This document shows positions 1 through 4,967 of a stretch of DNA of 9,881 bases, in pieces. Where the stretch lies: positions 1 to 9,881 of the forward strand of contig MFLS01000003.1 in NCBI GenBank assembly GCA_001781625.1, written 5' to 3'. The notes under the pieces were generated by a model that was not told the DNA's origin, searched no databases, and worked only from the letters and a program-made list of their open reading frames with translations. Position 1 is the first letter of the stretch; each line of letters begins with the position of its first letter. The stretch comes from Candidatus Kaiserbacteria bacterium RIFCSPHIGHO2_12_FULL_56_13 (GTDB taxonomy: Bacteria > Patescibacteriota > Minisyncoccia > Phycocordibacterales > Phycocordibacteraceae). A program made the translations under genes and the position numbers.

Positions 1-384
1 GAGGTGGAGAAGGCAACTGGAGCGCCAAAACGCGAACTCGTGCACGCCTTGATTTTCGCACTTGCGGCGAAGGAGCGCGGCAAGTCGCTTGCCGCGGTCG
101 AGAAGGCTGTGAAGTCGGGCGCGGATATGCGGTTATTTCTCGAACTCGTCATCGAATCGCTCCGAAGCGCCCTTCTCATCCGCTACGCGCCCGACCTCCA
201 AGGCGACATCAAGCAAGAGGTGGGGGAGGATGAATTTGCCGCCCTTTCAAAATACACAGGCGCGACACACCACATGCTCCTCGCATTTCTCACTGCCGCA
301 GAGCGCATCCGCTACGCGCCTATCCCTGCGCTCCCTCTCGAACTCGCCGTCCTCGAACTCTTCCCTGACGAGCAACAAAAATAG
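1..384 (+). CDS. dnaX: DNA polymerase III subunit gamma/tau (DnaX), C-terminal fragment
   Basis: Partial gene: the frame is already open at base 1 and ends at TAG 382-384, so only the last 127 residues are visible. The GTG at 4-6 is not preceded by a stop and is probably an internal valine. The segment is all-helical in character and ends with IPALPLELAVLELF, which resembles the P-x-LPLELA-x-E pattern at the end of clamp-loader gamma/tau domain III. In the holoenzyme this region oligomerises the ATPase subunits that load the sliding clamp. The ATPase domain itself would lie upstream, outside the window. A probable tRNA promoter lies inside and just after its 3' end. What else it could be: another AAA+ clamp-loader-like subunit such as HolB. 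The call is from recognition of the C-terminal pattern only. Confidence 0.68.
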   Translation, partial: EVEKATGAPKRELVHALIFALAAKERGKSLAAVEKAVKSGADMRLFLELVIESLRSALLIRYAPDLQGDIKQEVGEDEFAALSKYTGATHHMLLAFLTAAERIRYAPIPALPLELAVLELFPDEQQK

Positions 385-392
385 TGTAAAGT
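365..392 (+). promoter_or_regulatory. Probable promoter of tRNA-Gln
   Basis: A -35-like CTGACG (365-370) inside the end of dnaX is followed after 16 bases by a -10-like TAAAGT (387-392). The -10 ends 8 bases before the mature tRNA 5' end at 401, so the primary transcript would need little or no 5' trimming. The match is moderate and the call is inference. Confidence 0.4.
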
Positions 393-400
393 CTACCTAT

Positions 401-471
401 TGCCCGATCGTCTAACGGTAGGACACCGCCCTTTGGAGGCGGGTATTGGGGTTCGAATCCCTGTCGGGCAG
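401..471 (+). tRNA. tRNA-Gln (anticodon TTG)
   Basis: A full cloverleaf can be drawn by hand. The acceptor stem is TGCCCGA (401-407) with TCGGGCA (464-470). The D arm is 410-424. The anticodon stem CCGCC (426-430) pairs with GGCGG (438-442) around the loop CTTTGGA. The T arm is 447-463 with the loop TTCGAAT. The anticodon TTG at 433-435 reads CAA (glutamine). The discriminator base G471 agrees with glutamine tRNAs. The 3' CCA is not encoded, so it would be added after transcription. The first NUDIX gene's -10 element starts 3 bases after the tRNA ends. Confidence 0.95.
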
Positions 472-473
472 CT

Positions 474-482
474 TGATATACT
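474..482 (+). promoter_or_regulatory. Extended -10 promoter, leaderless start of first NUDIX gene
   Basis: TGA followed by TATACT (477-482) forms an extended -10 element (TGN plus hexamer). It ends 8 bases before the ATG at 491. Transcription would start at about 489-491, essentially on the start codon. There is no Shine-Dalgarno sequence ahead of that ATG, which agrees with leaderless translation. Confidence 0.6.
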
Positions 483-490
483 CTGGGTGC

Positions 491-919
491 ATGAAGGAGG
501 GAGAGGATTTCACCGGAGTAACCATTGTTTTTCAGTGCCACGATGGCAAGGGTAATTTCTTGTTTGCAAGACGCGGCGCAAATGCTCGCGACGAGCACAG
601 GACATGGGACCCCGGTGGCGGCTGGCTTGAATTCGGCGATACGGTCGAAGAGACGCTCCGCAAAGAGATTATGGAGGAGTACTGTACGCCGGTGCTCGAT
701 TACGAATTCCTCGGTTATCGAGATGTACACCGTACGCACAATGGCGATAAGACACACTGGATCGCGCTCGATTTTAAAGTGCTCGTTGATCGCGACAAGG
801 TAGCAAATGGTGAGCCGCACAAGATGGACGAAGTGGCGTGGTTCCCGCTCGACGCTCTACCGACTCCCATGCATTCGCAATGGTCCGTCTTTTACGAGAA
901 CTACAAATCAAAACTATGA
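491..919 (+). CDS. NUDIX hydrolase (first of two)
   Basis: 142-residue NUDIX-fold protein, predicted to hydrolyse a nucleoside diphosphate linked to another group (nucleotide clean-up or similar); the substrate cannot be read from sequence. The NUDIX box spans about residues 43-65: GGG at 42-44, then KEIMEEYC at 58-65, which supplies the metal-binding glutamates E59, E62 and E63. Two consensus positions differ: Arg before the first Glu is Lys58, and the late Gly is Cys65. Asp50 stands where a Glu is usual. I chose the ATG at 491 because the longer in-frame start at 446 lies inside the tRNA and because a -10 element sits just ahead of 491. The stop overlaps the start of the next gene by 4 bases (ATGA), so the two are probably translationally coupled. 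The fold call is firm; the specific activity is unknown. Confidence 0.88.
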   Translation: MKEGEDFTGVTIVFQCHDGKGNFLFARRGANARDEHRTWDPGGGWLEFGDTVEETLRKEIMEEYCTPVLDYEFLGYRDVHRTHNGDKTHWIALDFKVLVDRDKVANGEPHKMDEVAWFPLDALPTPMHSQWSVFYENYKSKL

Positions 920-1188
920 AAAGAGTTGAGAAAAAGGCGTGGCCGGAGTGGTTTGCAAAGGTCTTGGATGGATCAAAGACTTATGACTTGCGTTTGAATG
1001 ATTTTGAAATACAAGAGGGCGACACACTTGTTTTGAAAGAGTGGGACCCCAAGACGAAACAATACACGGGGAGAGAGATAGAGAAGACAGTCGGCTCTGT
1101 AGGCAAATTCACGTCAAAAGACCTCGAGAAATGGTGGCCACGCGACGACATCGGAAAATATGGTCTCCAAGTGATTTCTCTGAAATAA
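916..1188 (+). CDS. DUF3850 / ASCH-superfamily protein
   Basis: 90-residue single-domain protein that matches the DUF3850 pattern within the ASCH (PUA-like) superfamily. It has WPEWF at 9-13, G-S-K-T at 19-22 with R26 (the ASCH GxK...R signature), a following EGD, then EWDP and YTGR. ASCH domains are thought to bind RNA or nucleotides, and one characterised ASCH protein, E. coli YqfB, hydrolyses N4-acetylcytidine. No function is established for DUF3850 itself, so the role here is open. The start at 916 overlaps the NUDIX stop (ATGA, 916-919) and has no Shine-Dalgarno, so translation is probably coupled. A longer in-frame start at 838 would lie deep in the NUDIX gene and adds residues unlike the family. 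There is no terminator after it. Confidence 0.82.
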   Translation: MKRVEKKAWPEWFAKVLDGSKTYDLRLNDFEIQEGDTLVLKEWDPKTKQYTGREIEKTVGSVGKFTSKDLEKWWPRDDIGKYGLQVISLK

Positions 1189-1189
1189 G

Positions 1190-1198
1190 TGGTATAGT
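1190..1198 (+). promoter_or_regulatory. Extended -10 promoter of second NUDIX gene
   Basis: TGG then TATAGT (1193-1198) forms an extended -10 element immediately after the DUF3850 stop. Transcription would start near 1205, giving a leader of roughly 20 bases. That leader contains a Shine-Dalgarno sequence AGGAG (1212-1216), 9 bases before the ATG at 1226. This gene therefore looks conventionally initiated, unlike its leaderless neighbours. Confidence 0.5.
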
Positions 1199-1225
1199 CG
1201 GCGCGGGAATTAGGAGACAAAACTT

Positions 1226-1708
1226 ATGACACAGCCCTGCGACCACACAAGTGTAGGCATACTGGTATTTCAAGAGGGCAAATTGCTCCTCATCGATCGC
1301 AAGCGGCCGCCACTCGGGCTTGCGGCACCCGCCGGGCATGTCGACAAGCACGGCACCCCTGGCGATCCTGAAGAAACACAGTTCGAGAATGCAACCAGAG
1401 CCGAACTCGAAGAGGAAACTGGCCTCAAAGCCGTCTCACTCAAATTAATTAGCGAAGGGCGCAAAGAAAACCCTTGTCGGCGACCGGAGGGCTCATGGCA
1501 CTATTGGCGCATCTATCTCGCCGAGGCCGAAGGCAACTTGAAGCCGAGCACCGAAGAGACGCGTGGCCACCTCTGGTGTTCAAAAGAGGAGATGGAAATA
1601 CTCCTTAAGGGAGATCATATTCTGATCGCTCCAGTGAGACGGGGAGGGCTCGAGCCGATATGGCGGGCGTGGTTTACCGAACTCGATATCTTGAGGCGCT
1701 TCCCCTGA
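1226..1708 (+). CDS. NUDIX hydrolase (second of two)
   Basis: 160-residue NUDIX-domain protein. The N-terminal strand region (CDHTSVGILVFQEGKLLLID) is typical of the fold. The box begins at AGHVD (36-40) and ends at AELEEETGL (59-67), giving metal-ligand candidates E60, E63 and E64. Two features are unusual. The segment between the first Gly and the catalytic helix carries a short insertion (KHGTPGDPEE), and the consensus Arg before the first helix Glu is Ala59, with an Arg one residue earlier (R58). The substrate is unknown. The start is supported by AGGAG at 1212-1216. It is not especially similar to the NUDIX protein at 491, so a recent tandem duplication is unlikely. It ends at TGA and is followed 13 bases later by an intrinsic terminator. 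Confidence 0.87.
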   Translation: MTQPCDHTSVGILVFQEGKLLLIDRKRPPLGLAAPAGHVDKHGTPGDPEETQFENATRAELEEETGLKAVSLKLISEGRKENPCRRPEGSWHYWRIYLAEAEGNLKPSTEETRGHLWCSKEEMEILLKGDHILIAPVRRGGLEPIWRAWFTELDILRRFP

Positions 1709-1721
1709 TTGGGACAATAAA

Positions 1722-1756
1722 GCCGCCGGGCGCTTGCACCCGGCAGCTTTTCTTTT
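1722..1756 (+). terminator. Intrinsic terminator after second NUDIX gene
   Basis: The hairpin has GCCGGG (1725-1730) pairing with CCCGGC (1739-1744) around an 8-base loop, plus two more outer pairs across one mismatch. It is followed by TTTTCTTTT (1748-1756). The next promoter's TG begins at the last T of this tract. Confidence 0.85.
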
Positions 1757-1764
1757 GGTATGAT
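1756..1764 (+). promoter_or_regulatory. Extended -10 promoter, leaderless start of deoxyribosyltransferase-like gene
   Basis: TGG then TATGAT (1759-1764) ends 7 bases before the ATG at 1772. There is no Shine-Dalgarno sequence. The element starts at the final base of the upstream terminator, so termination and re-initiation are back to back. Confidence 0.6.
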
Positions 1765-1771
1765 TGCCGAC

Positions 1772-2224
1772 ATGAAAAAAGCGCGGGAAAAGAGGACAAT
1801 AACGATCTGTTCGAGCGCTTCGTTCTACAAGCAGGTGTTAGAGGCAAAAACATTTTTAGAGCAAACAGGATTCAAAGTCCTTATTCCGTTAGTTGCTCGG
1901 GACATGGAGAAAAATAAAGATTTCAGGGTCGAACGATACAAAACATGGTTCAAAAAACCCGATGATTATAAGCGAAAAAAATTCCTCACGAAGAAACATT
2001 TCGAGAAAGTTATCAGAGGCGACATAACGCTCGTCTTAAATTACGAGAAAAATGGAGTGCCAGGGTATGTAGGCGGGGCCGTTCTTATGGAAATGGCGAT
2101 TGCCCTCCATCACCGAAAACCGATTTATCTATTAAATCCGATTCCCAAGAGTGTCTCCTACAAAGAAGAGTTGTTAGGGATGAGCCCGATGATTCTTGAC
2201 GGCGATCTCGCGAATATCAAATGA
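1772..2224 (+). CDS. Nucleoside 2-deoxyribosyltransferase-like protein
   Basis: About 150 residues. The N-terminal strand (TITICSSASF) and the block GYVGGAVLMEMAIAL (98-112) followed by RKPIYLLNPIP resemble the nucleoside 2-deoxyribosyltransferase superfamily. There a Glu in the equivalent GxxxE helix is the nucleophile; here it would be E107. D84 is another candidate active-site acid. The family exchanges or cleaves N-glycosidic bonds of nucleosides or nucleotides. Homologues with the LLNPIP motif are usually annotated as hypothetical, so the reaction is not established. I prefer the ATG at 1772 to the in-frame ATG at 1760, because 1760 lies inside the -10 hexamer and could not be in a transcript from it. 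The middle is rich in Lys and Arg (about 46-78). It could alternatively be a nucleotide-sensing relative with no enzyme activity. Confidence 0.62.
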   Translation: MKKAREKRTITICSSASFYKQVLEAKTFLEQTGFKVLIPLVARDMEKNKDFRVERYKTWFKKPDDYKRKKFLTKKHFEKVIRGDITLVLNYEKNGVPGYVGGAVLMEMAIALHHRKPIYLLNPIPKSVSYKEELLGMSPMILDGDLANIK

Positions 2225-2234
2225 AAGAGCGCGT

Positions 2235-2263
2235 TTGGTCGATTTTTAGGCGCGTGCTATCAT
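2235..2263 (+). promoter_or_regulatory. Promoter, leaderless start of DsbA-like gene
   Basis: TGC then TATCAT (2258-2263) forms an extended -10. A weak -35-like TTGGTC lies at 2235-2240 with a spacer of exactly 17 bases. The -10 ends 9 bases before the ATG at 2273, and no Shine-Dalgarno is present, so the message would be leaderless or nearly so. Confidence 0.6.
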
Positions 2264-2272
2264 CCCCGGCAT

Positions 2273-2962
2273 ATGAATGAAACTATCGGGACAAACCCTT
2301 ACCTCGTGCCAGTAGCGGTCGTTATCGCGGGCCTTTTGATAGCCGGAGCCGTGGTGTGGAACGGCAATAACCCTTCGACAGGGGGAGAGGGGGCCCCGCA
2401 GGGCGCGACGGTTGATATCAGTGATGTCAAGACTGACGGCGCACCATTTATCGGCGACGAGGATGCGCCGACCACGATCGCGTATTGGTCTGACTTTCAG
2501 TGCCCCTTTTGCAAGCAATTTGAGATCAACACGTTCCCCTTGATCATTGATAAGTATGTTGACACGGGTGATGTGAGGATCGTGTTCAAGGATCTCCAAT
2601 TCCTCGGCCCTGATTCGACAACGGCAGGAGTCTACGCGCGCGCCGTATGGGAGCTTTACCCAAGCCGTTATTGGCCGTGGCGCGAGGCAATGTATGAAGC
2701 GCAAGATGAGGAGCACGGCGGCTTTGGCGATGAGGCGAGCATCGTTGCGCTCACCAAGACGATATCTGGCATCGATGCGACAAAGGTAACCCAAGCAACC
2801 AAGGCCAACAAAAACACCTACGAAACCATGCTCGCCGCCGACCGTGCTGAAGCTGGGTCGTTTGGCATTTCGGCGACTCCTTCAGTTATCATCGACACGC
2901 AGGTGATCGCGGGCGCCCAGGCCTACGCTGTCTTCGAAGCGGCGATCGAGGCGACACTCTAA
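2273..2962 (+). CDS. Membrane-anchored DsbA/BdbD-like thiol-disulfide oxidoreductase
   Basis: 229 residues. A hydrophobic N-terminal segment (about 10-29) acts as a signal anchor. It is followed by a Gly/Ser/Pro-rich linker (31-44) and a thioredoxin-fold domain facing outside the membrane. The active site is SDFQCPFC, with the redox pair C77 and C80. The cis-proline loop is ATPS with P203. The region between these is helical, as in the DsbA insertion. The family oxidises or isomerises disulfides in exported proteins; the CPFC motif and anchored layout match the BdbD-like group. No DsbB or VKOR partner is visible here. The ZIP transporter gene follows by 7 bases, probably in the same transcript. 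The family call is firm; the oxidase role is inference. Confidence 0.92.
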   Translation: MNETIGTNPYLVPVAVVIAGLLIAGAVVWNGNNPSTGGEGAPQGATVDISDVKTDGAPFIGDEDAPTTIAYWSDFQCPFCKQFEINTFPLIIDKYVDTGDVRIVFKDLQFLGPDSTTAGVYARAVWELYPSRYWPWREAMYEAQDEEHGGFGDEASIVALTKTISGIDATKVTQATKANKNTYETMLAADRAEAGSFGISATPSVIIDTQVIAGAQAYAVFEAAIEATL

Positions 2963-2969
2963 ACGCTCT

Positions 2970-3713
2970 GTGACCGAGGTCTGGCTCTACACCTTAGTGA
3001 GTGTCCTCCTCGTGAGCACCGTGTCGCTCATCGGCGTTTTTGCGCTCGGAGTGAGAGAGGAGCGCCTCTCGCGCATCTTGTTTTATCTCATCAGTTTTTC
3101 TGCGGGCGCTTTGCTTGGCGACGTGTTCATCCACATACTCCCCGAACTGTTCGAGGAGGGAGAGGCATTCCCGATAAGTCTCGCGATCCTTGTGGGCATC
3201 CTGCTCTTTTTCATATTGGAACGTGCGCTCCTCTGGCACCAGTCGCACGTCTCTCATGAAGAAAGAGTGCATGCGATGGTGCCGCTTACCATGGTCGGCG
3301 ACACCTTGCATAATTTACTCGACGGTATCGCGATCGCGGCGGCGTTTTTAGTCAGCATCCCCGTTGGGGTAGCGACCGCGGTTGCCGTTATTTTTCACGA
3401 GGTCCCACAAGAAATAGGGCAGTACGCCGTATTGGTGCATGGCGGCTGGCGTAGGCGTAAAGCGCTTTTCTATAATTTCCTTTCTGCCCTCTTCGCGATT
3501 GCCGGAGCGGTTCTCGTCCTCCTCTTTGCAAAGAATTTTGAAGGGGCGCCCGCATTCCTGCTTGGGCTCGGGGCGGCAAGTTTCATCTATATTGCAATGG
3601 CAGATCTGATACCTGAACTCCACAAAGAGCAGAGCGTACGGCGCTCCCTCTTGCAATTTATCTGGATGCTCGCCGGCATCGGCGTCATGGCGCTCCTGCT
3701 TTTATTTGAATAA
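2970..3713 (+). CDS. ZIP-family divalent metal transporter
   Basis: 247-residue polytopic membrane protein with about seven or eight hydrophobic segments. Both ZIP metal-site motifs are present: H114-N115 and D118-G119 in LHNLLDG, and H143, E144, Q147, E148 in FHEVPQEIG. A cytoplasmic loop before them has spaced histidines (H90, H93, H96, H101), a typical variable metal-sensing loop. The motifs place it nearest the LIV-1/GufA-type ZIPs, which import zinc or other divalent metals by a passive or gradient-linked route. The start is GTG at 2970, 7 bases after the DsbA-like stop, with no Shine-Dalgarno, so it probably depends on translation of the upstream gene. It converges with the DedA gene, and only 5 bases separate the two stops. 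Metal specificity cannot be read from the sequence. Confidence 0.92.
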   Translation: MTEVWLYTLVSVLLVSTVSLIGVFALGVREERLSRILFYLISFSAGALLGDVFIHILPELFEEGEAFPISLAILVGILLFFILERALLWHQSHVSHEERVHAMVPLTMVGDTLHNLLDGIAIAAAFLVSIPVGVATAVAVIFHEVPQEIGQYAVLVHGGWRRRKALFYNFLSALFAIAGAVLVLLFAKNFEGAPAFLLGLGAASFIYIAMADLIPELHKEQSVRRSLLQFIWMLAGIGVMALLLLFE

Positions 3714-3716
3714 AAG
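3699..3716. repeat. AT-rich palindrome at convergent gene junction
   Basis: CTTTTATT (3699-3706) and AATAAAAG (3709-3716) form a perfect 8-base inverted repeat around TG. It covers the ZIP stop codon, 2 bases short of the DedA stop. It could act as a weak bidirectional terminator, but the stem is all A/T except one pair, so this is uncertain. Confidence 0.35.
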
Positions 3717-3718
3717 AA

Positions 3719-4336
3719 CTACAGCGCGCGTTTGCCGCGGAGAAAGTTAAGGATGATGGGGAGAAAAGAGGCGACGATGATGACGAGCGAGAGCGGCAGG
3801 ATATAAAGTTCGCTCCCCGGGATAAGTTCACCTAAAAAGTAACCAAGCAAAGTAATGCCTCCGCCCCACAAGATGCCGCCGACAGCATTAAAGGCGAGGA
3901 ATTTCTCATAGCTCATGTTGCCGACGCCGGCCAAAATCGGGGTCAGGGTGCGTACGATGGGTACGAAACGAGCGAGGACAACCGCGCGCGGGCCGTACTT
4001 CGCGTAGAACTTCTGCGTGCGGGTCACATACGCCTGCTTGAAGATGCGCGAGTCACGGCGCGTGAAAAGACTTACCCCGACATTCTTGCCGAACCAGTAG
4101 CCGACATTGTCACCCAAGATCGCGGCGAGGATAACGCCGATGACGAGCGCGACTGGGTCGAAGGCGCCGCCGGCCGCGAGGAGGCCGGCGGCGAAGAGGA
4201 GCGAGTCGCCGGGAAAGAGGATGCCAATGAGAAGGCCCGATTCGGCAAACACAATCGCAAGGAGGCCCACATAGCCGCCGGCCTTAAGAATCGCAATCGG
4301 ATCAAGGGAGAGGCAGGCATTCAAGAACTCGAGCAT
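3719..4336 (-). CDS. DedA-family membrane protein
   Basis: 205 residues with several hydrophobic segments (about 22-40, 46-56, 62-76, 147-168 and 176-197). DedA hallmarks are present: an acidic residue E32 in FAES, FPGDS (41-45), GDN (75-77), and the loop R123-FVPIVRT-P133-AG, with arginines R123 and R129. DedA/VTT proteins act in membrane homeostasis. Some members are lipid scramblases or undecaprenyl-phosphate flippases; E. coli YqjA and YghB support proton-motive-force and drug/alkali tolerance. The gene is divergent from purE and convergent with the ZIP gene. An extended -10 sits 8 bases before its ATG, again implying a leaderless message. The cargo is not determined from the sequence. 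Confidence 0.92.
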   Translation of the reverse strand: MLEFLNACLSLDPIAILKAGGYVGLLAIVFAESGLLIGILFPGDSLLFAAGLLAAGGAFDPVALVIGVILAAILGDNVGYWFGKNVGVSLFTRRDSRIFKQAYVTRTQKFYAKYGPRAVVLARFVPIVRTLTPILAGVGNMSYEKFLAFNAVGGILWGGGITLLGYFLGELIPGSELYILPLSLVIIVASFLPIILNFLRGKRAL

Positions 4337-4344
4337 GTCGCCCT

Positions 4345-4353
4345 ATTAAAACA
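4345..4353 (-). promoter_or_regulatory. Extended -10 promoter, leaderless start of DedA gene
   Basis: Read on the minus strand: TGT then TTTAAT (4350 down to 4345). It ends 8 bases before the ATG at 4336 and no Shine-Dalgarno is present. A small GC dyad (CCGCG 4364-4368, CGCGG 4372-4376) lies where a -35 would be. Confidence 0.55.
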
Positions 4354-4388
4354 CGAGGCGCCCCCGCGTGGCGCGGCAATCCCCGCTG

Positions 4389-4397
4389 TGGTAGGGT
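4389..4397 (+). promoter_or_regulatory. Possible extended -10 promoter of purE-purC
   Basis: TGG then TAGGGT (4392-4397) keeps the key T, A and final T of a -10 with an extended TGN. Transcription would begin near 4404, leaving a leader of about 48 bases with a palindrome (4409-4421) and a Shine-Dalgarno. The hexamer is weak, so the call is tentative. Confidence 0.3.
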
Positions 4398-4408
4398 TGT
4401 GGGCGGAA

Positions 4409-4421
4409 TGGTCATTGACCA
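4409..4421. promoter_or_regulatory. Palindrome in purE leader, operator candidate
   Basis: TGGTCA-T-TGACCA is a perfect 6+1+6 inverted repeat near the predicted transcription start. A one-base centre is too tight for an RNA loop, so a dimeric DNA-binding protein is the likelier reader. Outer repeats CTGTGGT (4386-4392) and ACCACAG (4422-4428) flank it and overlap the -10 candidate. Confidence 0.35.
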
Positions 4422-4451
4422 ACCACAGAAGCTCTAACGAGAGGTGAAATA

Positions 4452-4958
4452 ATGAGTGCCGGAACCACAAAGACCCCGCTCGTCGGAGTCTTAATGGGTA
4501 GCAACAGCGACTACCCGGTCATGGTCGCTGTTTCGGAGATTCTGCTGAAGCTCGGCGTTCCTTCCGAAGAATTTGTGATGTCAGCACATCGGACACCCGA
4601 TCGCGTACTCAAATACGCGCAAGAGGCCGAGGGGCGCGGGCTCAAAGCCATTATCGCTGGCGCTGGTGGTGCTGCACATCTTGCAGGAGTCATTGCGAGC
4701 CACACCTTAGTGCCGGTCATCGGCGTCCCGATAAAGTCGAAAGCTCTCAAGGGGCTCGACTCGCTCTTGTCAACGGTAAATATGCCACCGGGGATACCCG
4801 TTGCGACTATGGCGATCGACGGAGCAAAGAATGCCGGCCTCATGGCCGCGGCAATCATTGCTCTTACGGACTTCGACGTCCGAGAACGGCTCAAAATATT
4901 CCGCGTACAGCAGAGCGCGAATGTTCCCATCAAACCCTCGCTCCCATCCAAACCGTAG
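4452..4958 (+). CDS. purE: N5-carboxyaminoimidazole ribonucleotide mutase (PurE, class I)
   Basis: 168 residues. The PurE motifs appear in order: MGSNSD (15-20), SAHRTP (44-49) with the general-acid histidine H46, AGAGGAAHL (69-77), GVP (91-93), GLDSLLS (101-107) and NAGL (127-130). The AGAGGAAHL motif and the length fit class I enzymes, which convert N5-CAIR to CAIR in purine synthesis and normally rely on PurK for N5-CAIR. The last 25 or so residues are an extension rich in Pro, Ser and Lys. The start is set by GAGGTG (4441-4446), 5 bases before the ATG. The purC Shine-Dalgarno overlaps this gene's stop, so both form one operon. No purK or other purine gene lies in the window. Confidence 0.95.
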   Translation: MSAGTTKTPLVGVLMGSNSDYPVMVAVSEILLKLGVPSEEFVMSAHRTPDRVLKYAQEAEGRGLKAIIAGAGGAAHLAGVIASHTLVPVIGVPIKSKALKGLDSLLSTVNMPPGIPVATMAIDGAKNAGLMAAAIIALTDFDVRERLKIFRVQQSANVPIKPSLPSKP

Positions 4959-4967
4959 GAGAAGATC

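Noticed and set aside
446..490. Upstream in-frame ATG for the first NUDIX protein
   Set aside because: It lies inside the tRNA-Gln gene and would add 15 residues with no family match. The ATG at 491 has a promoter element at the right distance.
320..820. Minus-strand open frame of 166 codons
   Set aside because: It runs antisense across the tRNA and the first NUDIX gene, and its translation resembles no known protein. The plus strand has clear family motifs.
838..915. Longer start for the DUF3850 protein
   Set aside because: It would overlap the NUDIX coding region by 82 bases and add an Arg-rich stretch unlike the family. The ATGA overlap at 916 is a typical coupled start.
2225..2257. Possible hairpin of GCGCG repeats between the deoxyribosyltransferase-like and DsbA-like genes
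   Set aside because: Pairing is short and imperfect and no T-tract follows, so it does not qualify as a terminator.
2246..2794. Minus-strand open frame of 182 codons
   Set aside because: It is antisense to the DsbA-like gene, whose CPFC and cis-proline motifs are unambiguous. GC-rich codon bias easily leaves such shadows open.
4364..4376. GC-rich dyad CCGCG-TGG-CGCGG upstream of the DedA gene
   Set aside because: Only 5 base pairs in a GC-rich stretch. It is neither followed by T residues nor clearly placed as an operator.
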